Source of the DNA: Stachybotrys elegans
Lineage: Eukaryota > Ascomycota > Sordariomycetes > Hypocreales > Stachybotryaceae
NCBI GenBank assembly: GCA_020746835.1
Contig: JAGPNK010000004.1
Span: 1,860,001 to 1,924,000, forward strand
Reading direction: 5' to 3'
Length of the DNA stretch: 64,000 nucleotides
The translations under genes were made by a program, and so were the position numbers. Position 1 is the first letter of the stretch, and each line of letters begins with the position of its first letter. Shown here one piece after another: positions 60,001 to 64,000 of the stretch. The notes under the pieces were generated by a model. The model was not told the DNA's origin, did no database searches, and was given only the letters and a program-made list of their open reading frames with translations.

Positions 60001-62882
60001 CAAATGTGATGATACACGTGAATACATTTCGCAAATGACTTGTCGACATATGGTTGACTCACCTGGCGACGGCTCTTGGACTCAGAACGTAGCGTCTGGC
60101 CTCCATTCGGCATCTCACAACCATGCCACCATTCGCGAGTATTGGATGCTCAACACCACAGTATTGGTGACCTTCAAACCTGCCCCGCCGTCGAACAATT
60201 TGATGCATACTCGCTTACAGCCGCTCGGTCACGTTCGACTATTACTCGGGCCTGCCCTGAGGGAAGCCTGTGCCGCTGTCCGACAGCTTCTACCATCGCG
60301 GCTCGCAAGCGCGGCTCCCCACTACGGCGTATACCTATGCACACACGACTGACAGGCATTGCGTAACGGGGGTCAGCCCAAAATGACTGTTGGAAGAGCC
60401 GAGGTCACTGCCTAACGCCGGTAGATGGATGGCTTTTGTTCAGACTATTCTCGTCAACGACCTGGTTCAATTGTCACCAACGGACTGCTGGTCTATAGCT
60501 CACGTTCTTCGACATGGGTGGAATCTATGAGTGGGCAGACAATGACGCCACCGAGGCTTCTTCGTATTTCAGGATGCACCTGGGCCTTGGCCTTGACGTG
60601 GTTCGGACAAGCTGAAGCACGCATTATGTAGCATAGCAAGCATCACGAAAGAAGCCTGCTGTGTGGTCCTTTTGCAACTCTACGAGACTGGAACCCTGGA
60701 CTCGTGTAGACGGGGTAAGCAGTGCTCGTTTACACAAAGGGTCAAGGCACAAAACGGCTGCCCTGTTTCCCATCCCGTATCAGACTATGGCCAATCACAG
60801 ATACATAATGCGCCAGACGTCTTAGATATACATTCGCAGATATACGTTACACCATACAAGGTCAGGGTCAAGGCTCACCAACGCGGCTGAGCATGCATAC
60901 ATCCATCCACCTTGGGATTCCTATATCTCCAGCGCGGTTCTTACCGCGAGCTAAAAGCCCAACCAGAATTCCGTATTTGGCTTGCGACCAGCGGAGGCCA
61001 TCTGGCCCGATGCTTGCCATCATGGTCGATCATCAGAACCATCAGGGTCTCAACAAAGTAATCGAGCATGATGTCAGCGTCAGTGAAATACGAAACCACC
61101 TCTGTCGTTTATCCAGAGACCCCCGGCCGACCCACAGACTGACTGCTGCGATGCAACCAAGAAGAGTGAGGAAGACTTGTGAGTCTGCCCGACTGCAGAG
61201 CTGTTGACCAACTCTGTTTGCATCGTGTCTTGGGCGAGTTAGGTAGGGACTTCTGACACCCAAGTACCCCCAGGTAGTGGCTGAACAGTCACTCAACCAT
61301 GATTTTGAGTTGCCCGAAGCCTCGGGTTCCTCCAATATTTGAGAGGCTTTGGGGCTTGGCGGGCTTGCCGACCACGAGGAGGGGTGGGTTGTGGCTGTGA
61401 ATGTGGTATCGAGGAGAGTCCCCATAATTCATCAAAGTCGCTGACATCAAAAAAGGAGGAAGAGAGGGAGGATGTAGGGCAAAGGCATTGGCGAGAATGA
61501 ATATTCTACAACACATGCCAATGAAATGAGTGGTGGACGACCAAGTTGGCGATGACCTGTTGGTCGTGAAGCCAACTGATGTACAAAGACGACGATGTCT
61601 TGGAGCGAGATGGGGAAACCTATCGGCCCGGACCCCGGAGCTATGGGCACGGTCCAGGCCGATTTCCAGATCCATGCTCTGTCCTCCCTGCTCCCGAACC
61701 GCTTTCTGTGATTCTGCATCTCAATGGTGCAGTGTCAGCCTGAAATAACTGGGGGTTTGTGGTACCTGAGCTTCCACACCTCGCGCGTCATTGCACCACA
61801 TGGACCCAGGGGATAGGATGGAACTGCTCAGGCCAGCTTGCACGCATATGTTAGCTCACGTACATACAATGTGGGCGGGCGAGTATGGGTTCCTGACCTC
61901 CTGCTTACTGCGTCTGCCAATACTACTGCTTTTCCATCTGCCTCCTGGTGCCTTGGCTTCTACTCTCGAAATAGCCATGCCAACCCCAACGGCCGTGGCA
62001 TTGATCACCAAACACAACCACCATCTCTCATCCCATCTCAACTCTTGACCGCGATACGCTTGGCCCTGGCTTGGTCCCCCAGCCTGTGGGCCCGTCCGGT
62101 GTCTGCCCCAGCAATCCTTACAAAGTTCGGCCCGCCTGACATCCGTGCCACAACCATCGTGGTTGAGCACAAGGGTTCTGGTCTAGCATTTTGGTTGGTG
62201 TCGTGAGTCACTTTGAACTGACATTCACGACTTCCAGGCAGCATCGGGCAATCAACGAGGCCGTATCCCTGCTTTGTCCGCAAACCGACATTCCATCTAT
62301 TTCCAGCAGTGGCGGACACGACGTTACCTGCTGACTTTGTTATACACACATACGCTAATGACGCAGAGTCTGGCTAGCCTGCCAACCCATCCACAACAAC
62401 ATGATCCTCCAAAGATACGATTGTGGGAGTGCCCAGAAAGATTACTGAGTGTCCCGGAGCAGATGATGCACTGCCGGAAGTTCCCCCTTCCCGTACCGTA
62501 TCCTGACCATTCTTCTCCCACCTGCGCCGAGCATTGACCCCTGGCAGGATTAGGCAGAGCTCCCAACATGCTCTCTTCCCTGCCCCTCAAGGCTGAGAGC
62601 TACAGCTTCGCAGCACCGCCGGTTCATAGTTATATATATGGCGATGATCCTCTTCATTCCTCAAGATGCATCCTTCACATCTCAGTGCAATCTCAACCAT
62701 CTTCATTTGTTGCTCATTCGTACCTCATCTGCCACATCGGAGTTCAATGGCTAGCACAGCGCCGCTCAACCTCATACTGTTCAAGAGAGCACATCATACT
62801 CCCAACGCCCTACACCACCTTTATCAGTATCACCAGTTTTGTAGTTGAGACTCTCATCTGATCTACAACTTTCATCCCCACA
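57041..62882. other. 5.8 kb intergenic region between Cdc4-type and Zn2Cys6 genes
   Basis: Divergent promoter region for the two flanking genes. GC content looks ordinary, without RIP bias. Many overlapping open frames exist on both strands, the longest at 59,150-59,839 (-) and 58,949-59,578 (+), with no domain or compositional sign of protein. A GT-rich tract is at 57,291-57,320. I see no tRNA, transposon or conserved gene. Confidence 0.45.
57291..57320. repeat. GT-rich simple repeat
   Basis: (GTGTGT)n passing into GTGTGGTGTGG, about 250 bases upstream of the F-box WD40 start, likely in its 5' leader or promoter. Confidence 0.75.
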
Positions 62883-64000
62883 ATGGACTCCGGAGCCGGC
62901 TTTCAGGTCTTCTCCCTTCGCTCCGAGAACCACAGAGTCCGCGAGTATAAGCGCCGGAGGGAGCATAAGAAGACAAAGCTCGGATGCATCGCCTGCCGAG
63001 CCAAGAAGGTCAAGGTCAGTTTGCTATGCAGCCCTCCCCCCGAACGTGCACCAACGTCATTGCTGACATTTAGCTGGTGGGCAGTGCGACGAGACACGCC
63101 CGGTTTGCCTGCGGTGTTCTCGCAACAAGAGAGAGTGTGTGTACGAGACGCCCGAGGACGGGTCCGAGTCTGACCACGCCGGCGGCCAGGCGTCTGCCGC
63201 ACAGACTACTGCCGGCCTGTCGTCCCTGGCTGCACCGACACTTGATCCTTCATTCTCTCCCGGCTCGGACAATGGCACCGATGACGCACAACTGTGGCAG
63301 AACCTGCAGCAGTACGAGGCTGAGCTGTTCCAAATGAAGAACAGCAGCACAATCATTGCCTTCTCGCAGGGTAATTCTTTGCTCAATCATGTCCTACTTG
63401 CCTTGTCTGCGTGTCACCTGAGGCAACAGACTCCTGGATCCGTTCAGCACCGTATCGCAGAGCATTTCCAACAGTCCGAGGCTCTCCATGAGTTCCAACA
63501 AGCACTAGACACGCCAAGGCAGGACTTGGGGGAGCAGGGAGTCAGTGTCTTGATCCTGAGCGCAATATTGCTTGGGCAGATCACGTTTGCGCTCCCTGCT
63601 TCCGAGACAGCCGACGATGAACACCTTGACCCGAGAAGCTCGTGGGTTTTTGACCAGGGAGATAGTCAGCTGGGATGGCTCGATCTCCAGGTTGGCTTAC
63701 ATTCACTTATTGCCTCCGTAGCGCCGTATGGAGGACCGGCCCTAGACTTTGTGAGCAGCATCTTCATTCAGGACCGAGAGGACACGTGGTGGGGTGCGCA
63801 AGGAGAGAGACCGCTTCGAGCCATGCCTTCTACATGGGCGCACGTCTTGCACTTTGACAACGAAATCCCCGTCCACTCCCAGGCTTCGGCCTTGCTCGAC
63901 TTGCGCGATACCCAACCAGTTGCCCCCAACGTCTTCAAAGCTCTCATATTCCTAGGCGACATCGACCAAAACTTCCGCCAACTGCTCAACACCAAAGATG
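62883..64000 (+). CDS. Zn(II)2Cys6 transcription factor, N-terminal part (cut by window end)
   Basis: Exon 1 is 62,883-63,014 (44 residues); exon 2 starts at 63,085 after an intron with donor GTCAGT and acceptor GGCAG, and stays open to the window end (349 complete residues seen). The splice falls exactly inside the zinc cluster: Cys-Ile-Ala-Cys in exon 1 and Cys-Asp-Glu-Thr-Arg-Pro-Val-Cys in exon 2. Together they give spacing C-x2-C-x6-C-x6-C-x2-C-x6-C, the fungal binuclear cluster. Before it is a basic Arg-Arg-Arg-Glu-His-Lys-Lys arm like those of Upc2-type sterol regulators, which hints at but does not prove that subgroup. The helical segment with Leu-Leu-Asn-His-Val-Leu-Leu-Ala-Leu-Ser-Ala-Cys-His suits the usual regulatory domain. 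DNA target and regulated pathway unknown. Confidence 0.9.

Overview
The window looks like nuclear DNA of a filamentous ascomycete (Pezizomycotina; probably a sordariomycete, judged only from protein resemblance). The evidence is short GT..AG introns with CTAAC-like branch sites, fungal-specific families (Pir-type wall protein, Zn(II)2Cys6 regulator, LysM membrane protein) and a sharply two-part base composition.

Positions 1 to about 30,840 form one AT-rich block with no intact gene. CA and TG dinucleotides are scarce and TA is abundant, as expected from repeat-induced point mutation (RIP). The block is a nest of dead transposons. The commonest is a family called RepA here: about 1.26-1.36 kb when full length, with a constant 5' start (CCCTCC) and a constant 3' end (TTCCTTATTAT). 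Its insertions carry 10-14 bp target duplications, and several copies are 5'-truncated while keeping the same 3' end. This is the pattern of a non-LTR retroposon, although no long reading frame is visible. Also present are two copies of an unclassified element (RepB), a 1.17 kb low-RIP insertion with a perfect 15 bp duplication (RepD), a complete but disabled hAT transposon (7,972-13,510) with an 8 bp duplication, and a Ty3/Gypsy integrase-chromodomain remnant (17,665-19,780). RepB copy 2 keeps empty versions of the sites that are filled in copy 1, so the insertion boundaries can be read directly.

From about 30,850 the sequence changes abruptly to ordinary gene-bearing DNA. In order: LysM type II membrane protein (+); importin Kap123 (+, four exons); TAPT1/Emp65-family ER membrane protein (-); U1-type zinc-finger WBP4-like splicing protein (-); Pir-repeat wall protein with predicted GPI signal (-); fungal membrane protein of unknown function (-); intracellular-type GH3 glycosidase (-); Cdc4/FWD-1-type F-box WD40 protein (-, three exons); and the start of a Zn(II)2Cys6 transcription factor (+), cut by the window end. 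Gaps of 2.2, 2.7 and 5.8 kb contain nothing I can support as a gene.

The genes do not form a pathway cluster. They are mostly housekeeping (nuclear import, splicing, SCF ubiquitin ligase, ER membrane) mixed with cell-surface and carbohydrate functions. The most interesting material is the repeat block, above all RepA.
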